This document shows, one piece after another, positions 6,141 through 15,135 of a DNA stretch of 64,000 nt (within the stretch, counting starts at the first letter, position 1; each line of letters begins with the position of its first letter). The notes under the pieces were generated by a model, which worked only from the letters and a program-made list of their open reading frames with translations, made no database searches and was not told the origin of the DNA. Position numbers and translations under genes: made by a program. The DNA lies in NCBI RefSeq assembly GCF_002752675.1, contig NZ_CP024608.1, positions 4,216,001-4,280,000 of the forward strand, read 5' to 3'. Source of the stretch: Massilia violaceinigra. Its GTDB lineage: Bacteria; Pseudomonadota; Gammaproteobacteria; Burkholderiales; Burkholderiaceae_D.

Positions 6141-9100
6141 ATGGATAAGCAGAGGTTTGAGCTGTCGCGGTCCCAGCAGGCCGTCTTCACGATGGAAGCG
6201 TTCCAGCTGTCGGGTCATCACTTCTATCTTGGTGGCGTTGCCCGCCTGCGTGGCGCAGTAACGCTGGAGCAGCTTGCGCAGGCAGTTGCGCTCGTGCGCG
6301 ACAGTCACGATGTTTTCCGCATCGGCTTTATCGTCGACGCCGTAGGCGCATGGCATGGCATCCGTCAAGACCGGCCGCACAGCCAGATTGAACAGGTGGA
6401 CTTCAGCTGTCACGCCGATCCGGAGCAGGCGTTTTCTGGCTGGGCCGAGCGCCAGCTGTTGCTGGAAGAAGATCTGGAACTGGCCCCGATACGCATCTTT
6501 GTCGTGCGTTTCAACGGCGAACAGGCCGGCTGGTTTGTGAAGGCCCATCACGCGGCGGCAGATGGCGCAGCGCTGGCGTTGGTGATGGAGCATCTGTCCA
6601 GCGCGCTGGAATCGGGCCGTTGTGCGGCCTCGCCAGCATTCACCCTTCTTGCTTGTGGCGAGCGCGACTACGAAGGCTCGGATCGTTTCCGGCGTGACGC
6701 CCAATACTGGCGCCAGTTGTTCGGCGACGTGGCGCAGGCCGCCGGGCCATCGCTGCGCGCCAGGGCCCCTATTGGCGACTACCGTGCGCGATCGGCCCGC
6801 TCGATGCGCATCCGGTTCGCGTTGAGCGATGTCCAAAACGATACCTTGCACCGCTTTAAACAGGTTGGCGGCTCGGTATTCCGGCTCTTCTTTGCCGCGG
6901 TCGCGTACGCCCAGATGGTGGTGGAAGACAGCGATGGCGCCCTGCTGCAAGCGCCCATGCTCAACCGGTGGAGCGACGACGAGAAGCAGGCCGTGGCGAT
7001 GGGGGTCGCCCCCGTGCTGGTGCCCGTGTCGCGCGCTGCCGGCGAGTCGGCGACAGAGTGTTATCGAACACTCAAGCAAGCATTGCAAAAGGCTGTTGTG
7101 CATTCGCGCTTTGCGCCCGGCGCCCGCTGGAGCGAATTCGCTTCGCCAGCCTGGAGAAAGGCGGTGCCCGCATTCGGGGTGTCCTACCAGACCGGCGTTT
7201 TTCGGGAAACCGTTTCTGGCGCCGAGGTGGATATCGACCATCTGCAGGCTGTCGAGGCTTTGTTCGCCACTATCCACATCCACGACCGCTTCGATGGCGG
7301 GCGTTTCCGTCTCGAAGCCGATTTTCGGCAGCAGTGGTCGGCTGCACAGTGCGAAGCCTTTCTTGCAGCGGTAGTCAATCATGCCATGGCGGTGGCGGCC
7401 GAGATACTGGAAGAGCCGAACGGTATGGCAGAGGCGCAGGCCGCCAGCTTGGTTGAACCGATTGGCGTCCATCTGCAAGCCGCCTTCGAACGCTATGCCG
7501 ATCACTGCATGTTCAAGCACGCTCAATCGGCCAGTAGTGTGACCTATCGCGAGGGCTGGAACTGGATTCGCCATTTTGGCGAGCAACTGCGGCGCTACAG
7601 TAGACAGGCCGGCCCCAATGCGCCGGTCCTGATTCTGGGCCGGCGATTGCCCGAAACCACGCTGGCCTATCTGGCCTGCTTGATCGACAACGTGACCGTC
7701 GTGCCGGTGTGTCCGACCACGCCCGCCGCCAGGCTGCAGACAATCGTTCGCAATTCCGGCGCCGGGTTGTGCATTTTCTCCTCCACTGACCGGCAACTAG
7801 CCGAGTCGTTCGGACTGCCACTTCTGCAAGTAGCGCTCGATCGAGCGATGTTCCAGCGCCAGGCAGCTCCCGCGCCCGCAGTGGCGGACACGGGACGGCC
7901 GGCCTATATTCTTTACACATCCGGCTCGACCGGGGAACCCAAGGGCGTAGCGATTTCACCGGTCGCGCTCGCCCACTACGCGCTGGCGGCAACGGCTGCC
8001 TATTCCGGGGACGGCCCTTTCAGCACGCCCCTGTTCACATCCTTCGGCTTCGACCTGACCCAGACCAGCATTCTCGTGCCAGTGTTGTCGGGTGGCTTCA
8101 TCCAGGCTTGGGATCAGGACCTCCGAGACGAGCCCGGAATGCTGCGGGCGCTGCTAACCGATGAAGCGCTGACGGCGGTCAAGTGCACGCCCTCGCATCT
8201 GTCGCTGCTGACCGAGCATGGCCAGCCCAGGCGCAACCCGCTGACCTTCGTGGTCGGTGGGGAAAACCTCTCTGCCGCGCTGGTGAACAAAGCGCTGTCC
8301 TTCTTCCCGCCGGGTAGCCGGGTGATCAATGAATACGGACCGACCGAAACCACGGTCGGGTGTTGCATCTATACCGTCAACCGGCCGAACGAAGACCGTA
8401 CGCCAGCCGGAACGATTACGCCGATCGGCGAGGCGCTGGGCGCCGCCTGCATGTCGATCCGTGATAGTTGGGGAGAACTGGTCCCCTTGGGGTTCAAGGG
8501 AGAGATATGGATTGGCGGCCCGGTGCTGGCGGACGGTTATGTCGGCAATGCGACCCAGACAGCGGCCAAATTCGTGGCGGGACCTGATGGGCGCGGGCGC
8601 TGGTATCGCACCGGCGACTTGGGCGTGCAGGACGAACAGGGCCAGTTCCACTGTCTTGGCCGCGTTGACGACGAATTCAAGCTGCGAGGCCACCGGATTC
8701 ATCCAGCCGAAATCGAGAAGGCGGTCGAAGGCGCGCTGGCTCGCTGCGGCGGCGTGTCCCAGCGCTGGGAATTGAAGGCGCTGAAACTGACGGTGGCAGG
8801 CGAGGATGCCATTGTCCTGTGCAGCAGTGAGCCGTTACCGGAGCACCACCCTCACTTCCAGGCCCACTTGAGTGCCGAGTTGCCCGAGGCTTGGCGGCCG
8901 AGCCGCTATTGCCCAGTGAAGCCTTGGCCCGTCAACGCCAACGGCAAGGTCGATTCGGCGGCGCTGGCCGCCGCCGTGGCATCGCAGGTGGCAGCTACCG
9001 ACGCACTCGGCAGCGGCGCAGGTTCGGTCTCGACCCGCCACCGGACCTACCAGATGCCCGAATGGCTCGATGAGGCCTTTCTGCGGCCGATCTGGCCCCA

Positions 9101-10613
9101 GGTGGTGAACTGGCATGGCTCTTTTCTGGAGCAGGGAGGCGATTCGATCAAGGCAATCCGCTTGGCCGGATTGCTGGCCCGGCACGGTGTCAGGATTGGC
9201 GCGGCCGAACTGCTCACCAGCCGTGCGTTGGGCGCCGTGCTGGAAGCGGCGTGCGCCGCCGCCCAGACCACGACTGGCGCGAGCGAGGCAGCAGAGCAGG
9301 CCGTCGACGCCGGCTGGATCAGCCATCTGCCGGCCGCGCGCTGGTTCCATCAGCAAAGATTCGAACACGGCGACCGGTTGCAGCAAGGTATCGTACTGAC
9401 CTTGCCGGCATCCCTGTCGGCCGAGCGCATCCACGCCGCCGTCGAAGCCGTCAAGGCCAGGCATGGCGTATTCTCGCTGCGAGTCGATCCTGTCAGCGGC
9501 GCCTGGCGCTTGGCGCCCGCGACCGCGCAAGCCTTGCGTGTGCACGCGCTGCCGCAAGACGGGCGGCTCGAAAGCCGGTTGCAAAACCTGCAGGCCGAAG
9601 TCAGCCTGGGCGAGCGGCCCAGCGTTCACGAGATCGTGACCGTGGCCGGCGCCGATAGCCGCCATCTGCTCTGGGTCTGCCATCACCTGTTATGCGATGT
9701 GCATTCCTGGATCTACCTGCTCGATGAACTGGACCAGGCGCTTGGCCAGACGCCGCTGGCGGCGGCCCGTGCCGAGCACGGCGTTTTTCTATGGGGGAAA
9801 TGGCTGCATGAGCTTGGGGTGGTGCCGGCATCCGTGCCGCCAGCCGCGGCCGAGCCGCTGCCCACCGGGGCGACGGCCAGCCTGGCCCTGACGGCGAGCG
9901 CGGCGGACCTGCAATGGCTGACGCAACGCCTCAAGGCTGACCGTGCCGAGTTGATCGCAGCTGCCATGCTGGACCTGGCGCGCGAGGACGGAATGTTGCC
10001 GCCGCAGCCGCTCGTATTGTTTGAAAACCCCGGTCGTCCGTTTGCTGAAGCCGGGGTGCCGGCCGGCTGGCGAGGCATGTTGGATCAGGCCGTCGGCTGG
10101 TTTACCGGCTTCGAGCTGGTGCCCGTGGTTCCCGGGGCCGGAGTGGATTTTTTGCGTCTGCTAAAGACCGCTCGCAACGCCACAAGGCATGACTGGGGCA
10201 GCCGCCTGGGCCTGGAGAACGGCGGGGTGGCGCCGCTGCTTTGCATCAATGACATCGGACTCGGCCTTGGCGGCCGGACCGCCTGGCACCACTTCAGCCT
10301 GGATCCGGCCCTGTCTGGCGGTTATCGCCATCCAGCCGAAACCGGCGTCGCCAGCTTCGATCTGCAAGTGGGCGATAGCCATTGGGAAGGCAAAGAGCGG
10401 GTCACCGTGCTGCTAACGGTGGCAGGCGCCAGGGACGATATGGTTCGCCGCTACCTGTCCCGGCTGGACGTCAGGCTGCTGTCTCTAGGTAACGCCGTGC
10501 GCCAAGGCATGGACGACCCGCTCGCACGCCAGGCGCTGCTGCCTTCGGATTTCCCACTTTGTCAGCTCTCGCAGTTTGAGCTGGATCTCATCCTCAATGG
10601 AGCTACAGTATGA
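6141..10613 (+). CDS. NRPS loading module C-A(Asn)-T-E, prodrug-scaffold synthetase
   Basis: A 1490-residue synthetase. The condensation domain has HHAAADG near residue 135. The adenylation domain has the P-loop near 588 and pocket D-L-T-K-V-G-E-V-G-K, matching Asn (Asp codes usually have H at the seventh place). The carrier has GGDSIKA near 1001. The terminal domain has CHHLLCDVHSW (1180) and GWFTGFELV (1318), hallmarks of epimerization. An N-terminal C domain in front of Asn plus E is the plan of ClbN, XcnA and the zwittermicin loader, which make N-acyl-D-Asn prodrug caps. The C domain would acylate Asn with a fatty acyl group; no dedicated fatty-acid ligase is present. A matching prodrug peptidase is encoded at 21540. 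The end overlaps the AT gene by ATGA. Confidence 0.9.
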   Translation: MDKQRFELSRSQQAVFTMEAFQLSGHHFYLGGVARLRGAVTLEQLAQAVALVRDSHDVFRIGFIVDAVGAWHGIRQDRPHSQIEQVDFSCHADPEQAFSGWAERQLLLEEDLELAPIRIFVVRFNGEQAGWFVKAHHAAADGAALALVMEHLSSALESGRCAASPAFTLLACGERDYEGSDRFRRDAQYWRQLFGDVAQAAGPSLRARAPIGDYRARSARSMRIRFALSDVQNDTLHRFKQVGGSVFRLFFAAVAYAQMVVEDSDGALLQAPMLNRWSDDEKQAVAMGVAPVLVPVSRAAGESATECYRTLKQALQKAVVHSRFAPGARWSEFASPAWRKAVPAFGVSYQTGVFRETVSGAEVDIDHLQAVEALFATIHIHDRFDGGRFRLEADFRQQWSAAQCEAFLAAVVNHAMAVAAEILEEPNGMAEAQAASLVEPIGVHLQAAFERYADHCMFKHAQSASSVTYREGWNWIRHFGEQLRRYSRQAGPNAPVLILGRRLPETTLAYLACLIDNVTVVPVCPTTPAARLQTIVRNSGAGLCIFSSTDRQLAESFGLPLLQVALDRAMFQRQAAPAPAVADTGRPAYILYTSGSTGEPKGVAISPVALAHYALAATAAYSGDGPFSTPLFTSFGFDLTQTSILVPVLSGGFIQAWDQDLRDEPGMLRALLTDEALTAVKCTPSHLSLLTEHGQPRRNPLTFVVGGENLSAALVNKALSFFPPGSRVINEYGPTETTVGCCIYTVNRPNEDRTPAGTITPIGEALGAACMSIRDSWGELVPLGFKGEIWIGGPVLADGYVGNATQTAAKFVAGPDGRGRWYRTGDLGVQDEQGQFHCLGRVDDEFKLRGHRIHPAEIEKAVEGALARCGGVSQRWELKALKLTVAGEDAIVLCSSEPLPEHHPHFQAHLSAELPEAWRPSRYCPVKPWPVNANGKVDSAALAAAVASQVAATDALGSGAGSVSTRHRTYQMPEWLDEAFLRPIWPQVVNWHGSFLEQGGDSIKAIRLAGLLARHGVRIGAAELLTSRALGAVLEAACAAAQTTTGASEAAEQAVDAGWISHLPAARWFHQQRFEHGDRLQQGIVLTLPASLSAERIHAAVEAVKARHGVFSLRVDPVSGAWRLAPATAQALRVHALPQDGRLESRLQNLQAEVSLGERPSVHEIVTVAGADSRHLLWVCHHLLCDVHSWIYLLDELDQALGQTPLAAARAEHGVFLWGKWLHELGVVPASVPPAAAEPLPTGATASLALTASAADLQWLTQRLKADRAELIAAAMLDLAREDGMLPPQPLVLFENPGRPFAEAGVPAGWRGMLDQAVGWFTGFELVPVVPGAGVDFLRLLKTARNATRHDWGSRLGLENGGVAPLLCINDIGLGLGGRTAWHHFSLDPALSGGYRHPAETGVASFDLQVGDSHWEGKERVTVLLTVAGARDDMVRRYLSRLDVRLLSLGNAVRQGMDDPLARQALLPSDFPLCQLSQFELDLILNGATV

Positions 10614-11845
10614 GCGCCTACATCGATTCTGCGAAAACCGCTTTCCTGTTTCCCGGCGTGGGAGCCCAGCAGCCGGACATGTTTGCCGCGTTCCGGACTT
10701 ACCCCGAATACCGGGCCTGCCTGGAAGAGGTGTCGGATCTGTCCGGAGTCGATCTGGATGACGTCATCTACGGCGCGGGCCGCCACGCCCTGAATCAGGT
10801 GCGCATTGCCCAGCTGGCCTTGACGGCGACCACGGTGGCTATTGCTCGGATACTGCGCGATTACTGTGGACTAGTGCCCGACTTCGTGATGGGGCACAGT
10901 CTTGGCCAGTTTCCGGCGCTGTGCGCCGCCGGTTATCTGGATCTGGCGACAACCACCAAGGTGGTCAACCTGCGTTCGGAGGCAGTCGAAGCCTGTGCCC
11001 GTACTTACGAACAAGGCGAAATGTGCTGGGTATTGCATGTACCTGCAGAACTCGTGGCACGGCAGGTAGAGCAGACCCGGCAAGACGAAGGAGTGAAGGT
11101 ATATGTGTCCGCCATCGACGCCTTCGATCAGGTCACGGTATCGGGCGAAATGTCCGAGATCCGCCGTTTCGCCCCCCGCATCGAAGCCCTGGGCGGACTG
11201 GTTTATCCTCTGAAGATCGGCGGTCCCTTCCATTCGCCCTTGATGGCGACGGCCCAGGCACAGCTTGTGGAGGCATTGCACTTCCTGCCCCAGCCCGACG
11301 ATAGCCGGCTACTTTCCCGCCTCGTCTGTAACGTGAGCGCCGTTAAGTTGCCGGCGGCCGAATTGAAGACCTCTATTCTCCAGCATTTGATTTCGCCGGT
11401 GCAATGGCTGCGCAGCATGCAGTATCTAGCGGGGCAGGGCGTGACGCATTACCTCGAAATCTCGCCCAAGTCGGTCCTGGGCTACCTGGTGCAGCGGACC
11501 AGCCTGCCGCTGCAGCCACTGTACGAGCCGCAGGAATTGTTGGGTTGCGTGGAGTCTCTGAACACACCGGAACAGCGGCTGGAACGACTTTGGCGCCGCT
11601 GTTGCTTCCATCTTTACAGCGAGCCGCTGCCAGGCATTGACCGGGGCGCGGCCCTTCAGCAACTGCGTGAGATTCGCAACGAGATCCGGCAGCGGATGCC
11701 AGCGGCGCCGGTCGCACCATCCGAGCGTGACTTTCTCTACCAGCGCACCCGGCAATGGCTCGACATCATTGAAGTCGAGGGAGGTCAGTCCCTGTCAACG
11801 GCGCAGCTCAGGCTGCAGAGCCTGTACCAGGCGGCGGGGCGGTGA
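10610..11845 (+). CDS. Free-standing acyltransferase acting in trans
   Basis: A 411-residue discrete AT of the malonyl transacylase family: FPGVGAQQ near the N terminus, GHSLGQ with the nucleophilic Ser near residue 94, and GGPFHSP with the partner His near 203. About 100 extra residues follow the AT fold. It is the likely counterpart of ZmaF and ClbG, which move aminomalonyl from its discrete ACP onto PKS carrier domains. This fits the AT-less KS-KR-ACP-C protein at 37468, which needs an AT from elsewhere. It is coupled to the upstream gene by a 4-nt overlap and overlaps the GTG of the next frame. Confidence 0.85.
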   Translation: MSAYIDSAKTAFLFPGVGAQQPDMFAAFRTYPEYRACLEEVSDLSGVDLDDVIYGAGRHALNQVRIAQLALTATTVAIARILRDYCGLVPDFVMGHSLGQFPALCAAGYLDLATTTKVVNLRSEAVEACARTYEQGEMCWVLHVPAELVARQVEQTRQDEGVKVYVSAIDAFDQVTVSGEMSEIRRFAPRIEALGGLVYPLKIGGPFHSPLMATAQAQLVEALHFLPQPDDSRLLSRLVCNVSAVKLPAAELKTSILQHLISPVQWLRSMQYLAGQGVTHYLEISPKSVLGYLVQRTSLPLQPLYEPQELLGCVESLNTPEQRLERLWRRCCFHLYSEPLPGIDRGAALQQLREIRNEIRQRMPAAPVAPSERDFLYQRTRQWLDIIEVEGGQSLSTAQLRLQSLYQAAGR

Positions 11846-11847
11846 GC

Positions 11848-14800
11848 ATGGCACAACGGAATTACATCGAAGAACTGCTGCAGGCAACACCCCAGGCGAG
11901 CGGGCTGCTGTTTCACGCCCTGAAGGATGGCAATAGCGCGTATCACATCGGCGTGGCGTTTCGCATGCGGGCGCAGGCGTCTCTGGACCGGATCCACGAT
12001 ACTTGGCATCGCATCCAGATGGCGCAGCCGGCCTTGCGCTCGGTTTTTGCTTGGCGGCGGCTGCGCACGCCCCACCAACTGATCCATGCCGTGCCGCGTA
12101 TCGCGCTCGACTATGTCGCCACGACTTTGGATGCCGACATGGCGTCGGTCGGGCCGCGCTGCCTGGACTGGCTGGCGCAATCGAAAGCTGCGCCATTTGC
12201 GCTCGATCGTGAAGTTTTCCGCATCGTCTGCTTTCATGATGCCGATGCCGGCTTGCTCGATATTGCTTTTTCATTCCATCACATCCTGATGGATGGCTGG
12301 AGCAGCTCGCTACTGATCTCGCATTGGGTACAGGGATTGCGTGGACAACAGATTGCCGGACTCGAAGCACGGCAGTACCCGCAGCAGTTATGGCAAGGCT
12401 TGGACCCGCAATCGCTGCAGAAAAGCCGCGACCACTGGGAAGCGACTTTCCAGCGCATGTCCGATACCGGAGCGGCAGCGGGCACCCTGTTGCTGGTTGA
12501 ACCCCTGTTCCGCCGCGCCGCCGACATCGATGCAAACCAGCGACCGCAGCCGGCCAGGGCCGGCAGTTGCTGGAATGTGGAACGCAAGCGGGGGGTCGAG
12601 GCCCTGTGCCACCAGGCCGGGGTGACGCCGGCCAGCTTCTTCTACTTGTGCTGGGCGCTGACACTGGCCAAACTCACCTTCCAGCAGAGTGTGACTTTCG
12701 GCTGCGCCTTTTCCGGGCGCGAGGCGGCGCTGGCGCACGATGCCGACCGGCAGCCGCTCGGCCTGTTCACCAATACAGTACCAATGATCGTCGAGCTGGA
12801 CGGCAGTTGGAGCGTGCAGGCCGCGTTGCGCGCCGTGTTCCAGACCCTGCAGCAGACCCAGCACCATGAAAAAACCCCACCGCTAACCGTGCGTGAAGCG
12901 GCCGGTCAACGTGGCGAGCTGTACGATTCGCTCGTCGTATTCGACAACTACCCGATCGACTCCGGCTTGCAAGACGCCGCCGGCGGAGCCCACCTGTTGT
13001 CGCTGCACAGCGAGGAGAGCACCCACTTCGGCTTGACGCTGACGGTGTCCGGTATCGACAGCTGGCGCGTCGAGCTGGGGGCCGGCGAGCAGTATCAGGG
13101 CCGGCCAGAGGCCATCCAGGCGGCATTTCATGCCTTCGAAGGATTGGCGGCAGACCTTTTGGCAATGCCGGTCGCGGCGACGATCGGCGACATCAGCCTG
13201 AAACTAGCCTGTGCGGATCCGGCAGCGCCGGTCGTAGGGAGGACAAACTTGCAAGTGCCCGACATCAACGCCGTGTTGGCCGGCATGCATCGGCGCTTGA
13301 TCGACTCGCCGGAAGCGGTTTTCCTCATCGACGGCGAACGACGCATCGTCAACGGCGAACTCGCCATCGGCATTTGCGCAATCCAGGCCAGGTTGCGGCA
13401 AGCCGGCTTCGTGGCCGGCGACCGGGTGGCCGTGCATCTGGAGAAGGGCTTGCTGTCGACCCAGGCAATCCTGGCCATCCTGTTTAACGGTGGCAGCTAT
13501 GTCTATCTCAACCCGAAGGATCCGCCGCAACGCAAGCAGACGCTGCTGGCGTTGGCAAGGTGCGGTATCGTGCTCGACGGCGCATCGCTGCGCGATGAAC
13601 TTGGCGCGGACGCAAACCGCTACCTGCTGCTCGATGCCGCGGTCGGCACTGCGCCGGCCCCGGCGACGGCAGAGCCGGTCTTGTGGCGTAGTCGCCGTCC
13701 GGCGGACGAGTTCTATTTCATCTTTACCTCGGGCACCACGGGTACGCCAAAGGGCATCTCGATCCGCAACGCGTCGGTGGCAAACCTGCTTGACTGGTTC
13801 GTCAACGAAACCGGCCTGACTCCGGCCGACCGGGTGCTAGGGCTGACCGACCTCAATTTCGACCCCAGCGTGGAAGACCTGTTCGGCAGCTTGGCCGCCG
13901 GCGCTACCTTGATCTATCCGCCGTCGCATGTCTTGCAGGAACGGCAGTCGTTCATCGAACTGATGCAGTGCGAGGCGGTGTCCATGGTCAACTTCATTCC
14001 CGGCGCCATTGCAGAGCTGATCCGGGGCGCCCCATTCCTGCCCGCCATGCGCATGTGGATTTTCGGCGGCGAGGAGCTGCCGCTGCGATTGCGCGACGAA
14101 CTCCTGCAGCAGGGCTATGCAGTCCGCAACCACTATGGCCCCAGCGAAACCACGGTGGACTGCCTGTGTGCCGTTCAGTCGGTCGAACACGAGATCGCCA
14201 TCGGTTGGCCGGTCCAGAATTCAGTGGCTTACTGCGCCGACGTGTTCGGTCAGCCCCTGCCTGCCGGCGTTCGCGGTGAACTGCGGGTCGGCGGCCTGCC
14301 GGTGGCGCACGGCTACGCCACCAATGCGGCCGAGTCGGCCCGCTGTTTCGTAGAGCGTAACGGCGATCTCTTCTACCGCACGGGCGATGCCGTGATCTTC
14401 TCGTCCGACCTGGGCTTCCGGTACTTGGGGCGGCTGGACGACCAGGCCAAGGTCAACGGTGTCCGCATCGAGCCGAGGGAATTGGAGCGGGTGATGGAGT
14501 TGCTGGCCGAGGTCAACACCAGCTGCCTGCTGCCGACCGTGACTGGCGCTGGCAAGCGCCAGTGGCAACTGTTCGTCGATAGCTCGGCCGCGTCCGACCA
14601 GTTGATGCCAAGGCTGCGAGAACACATTCGCCGGCATTTGCCCGAGGCATGGATGCCGGCACGAATCGTGGTCGTCGACGGCTTTCCCCGCACTGTCACC
14701 GGCAAGATAGACCGCAAGCGGCTGCTGGAGCTGGCCGCACAAGCGACCCAATCGCCGGCAAGCCAGCCGGTGGCGGCAGACGCGGTTCAAGCCAAGATAC

Positions 14801-15135
14801 ATGCCATCTGGAGCGAAGTGCTGGACGGCGCGATGGTGGCGACCAATGTCAACTTCTTCGATGCAGGCGGCAACTCGATCAAGATCATCGCGCTGCAGTC
14901 GCAGCTGCAGCAGGCATTTGGCCGGGAGATCGGCGTGGCCGTGCTATTCGAGCATTCGACCATCGCCGCCTTCGCCAACTGGGTCCGGCACGCTGACGGC
15001 ATAGGCGCCAGCGCCGGTACGGCGCCGCACATAAAAATTTCCCAAGAACAACATCTGTCCTCAGCTAGAACCGGCAAGGACCGGCTGGCGAACAGGCGGC
15101 AGAAAGCACAAAGAGCTCAGTATCATGAATCGTGA
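11848..15135 (+). CDS. NRPS module C-A-T, possibly for a cationic amino acid
   Basis: About 1095 residues. The condensation domain has FHHILMDGWS (near 143), the adenylation domain has FTSGTTGTPKG (near 625), and the carrier has GGNSIK (near 1008). The pocket reads D-P-E-N-I-G-H-V-D-K. I do not recognise it as an assigned code. Glu instead of Trp at the third position occurs in pockets for basic residues such as Orn, so a cationic amino acid is a guess. It probably extends the acyl-D-Asn chain from the C-A-T-E module. The start could also be GTG 11842; ATG 11848 is preceded by a purine-rich stretch. The last 11 nt overlap the PKS gene. Confidence 0.85.
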   Translation: MAQRNYIEELLQATPQASGLLFHALKDGNSAYHIGVAFRMRAQASLDRIHDTWHRIQMAQPALRSVFAWRRLRTPHQLIHAVPRIALDYVATTLDADMASVGPRCLDWLAQSKAAPFALDREVFRIVCFHDADAGLLDIAFSFHHILMDGWSSSLLISHWVQGLRGQQIAGLEARQYPQQLWQGLDPQSLQKSRDHWEATFQRMSDTGAAAGTLLLVEPLFRRAADIDANQRPQPARAGSCWNVERKRGVEALCHQAGVTPASFFYLCWALTLAKLTFQQSVTFGCAFSGREAALAHDADRQPLGLFTNTVPMIVELDGSWSVQAALRAVFQTLQQTQHHEKTPPLTVREAAGQRGELYDSLVVFDNYPIDSGLQDAAGGAHLLSLHSEESTHFGLTLTVSGIDSWRVELGAGEQYQGRPEAIQAAFHAFEGLAADLLAMPVAATIGDISLKLACADPAAPVVGRTNLQVPDINAVLAGMHRRLIDSPEAVFLIDGERRIVNGELAIGICAIQARLRQAGFVAGDRVAVHLEKGLLSTQAILAILFNGGSYVYLNPKDPPQRKQTLLALARCGIVLDGASLRDELGADANRYLLLDAAVGTAPAPATAEPVLWRSRRPADEFYFIFTSGTTGTPKGISIRNASVANLLDWFVNETGLTPADRVLGLTDLNFDPSVEDLFGSLAAGATLIYPPSHVLQERQSFIELMQCEAVSMVNFIPGAIAELIRGAPFLPAMRMWIFGGEELPLRLRDELLQQGYAVRNHYGPSETTVDCLCAVQSVEHEIAIGWPVQNSVAYCADVFGQPLPAGVRGELRVGGLPVAHGYATNAAESARCFVERNGDLFYRTGDAVIFSSDLGFRYLGRLDDQAKVNGVRIEPRELERVMELLAEVNTSCLLPTVTGAGKRQWQLFVDSSAASDQLMPRLREHIRRHLPEAWMPARIVVVDGFPRTVTGKIDRKRLLELAAQATQSPASQPVAADAVQAKIHAIWSEVLDGAMVATNVNFFDAGGNSIKIIALQSQLQQAFGREIGVAVLFEHSTIAAFANWVRHADGIGASAGTAPHIKISQEQHLSSARTGKDRLANRRQKAQRAQYHES

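Noticed and set aside
6066..7796. A long minus-strand frame of 576 codons
   Set aside because: It is the antisense shadow of the loading NRPS in high-GC DNA; the sense frame has all expected domain motifs.
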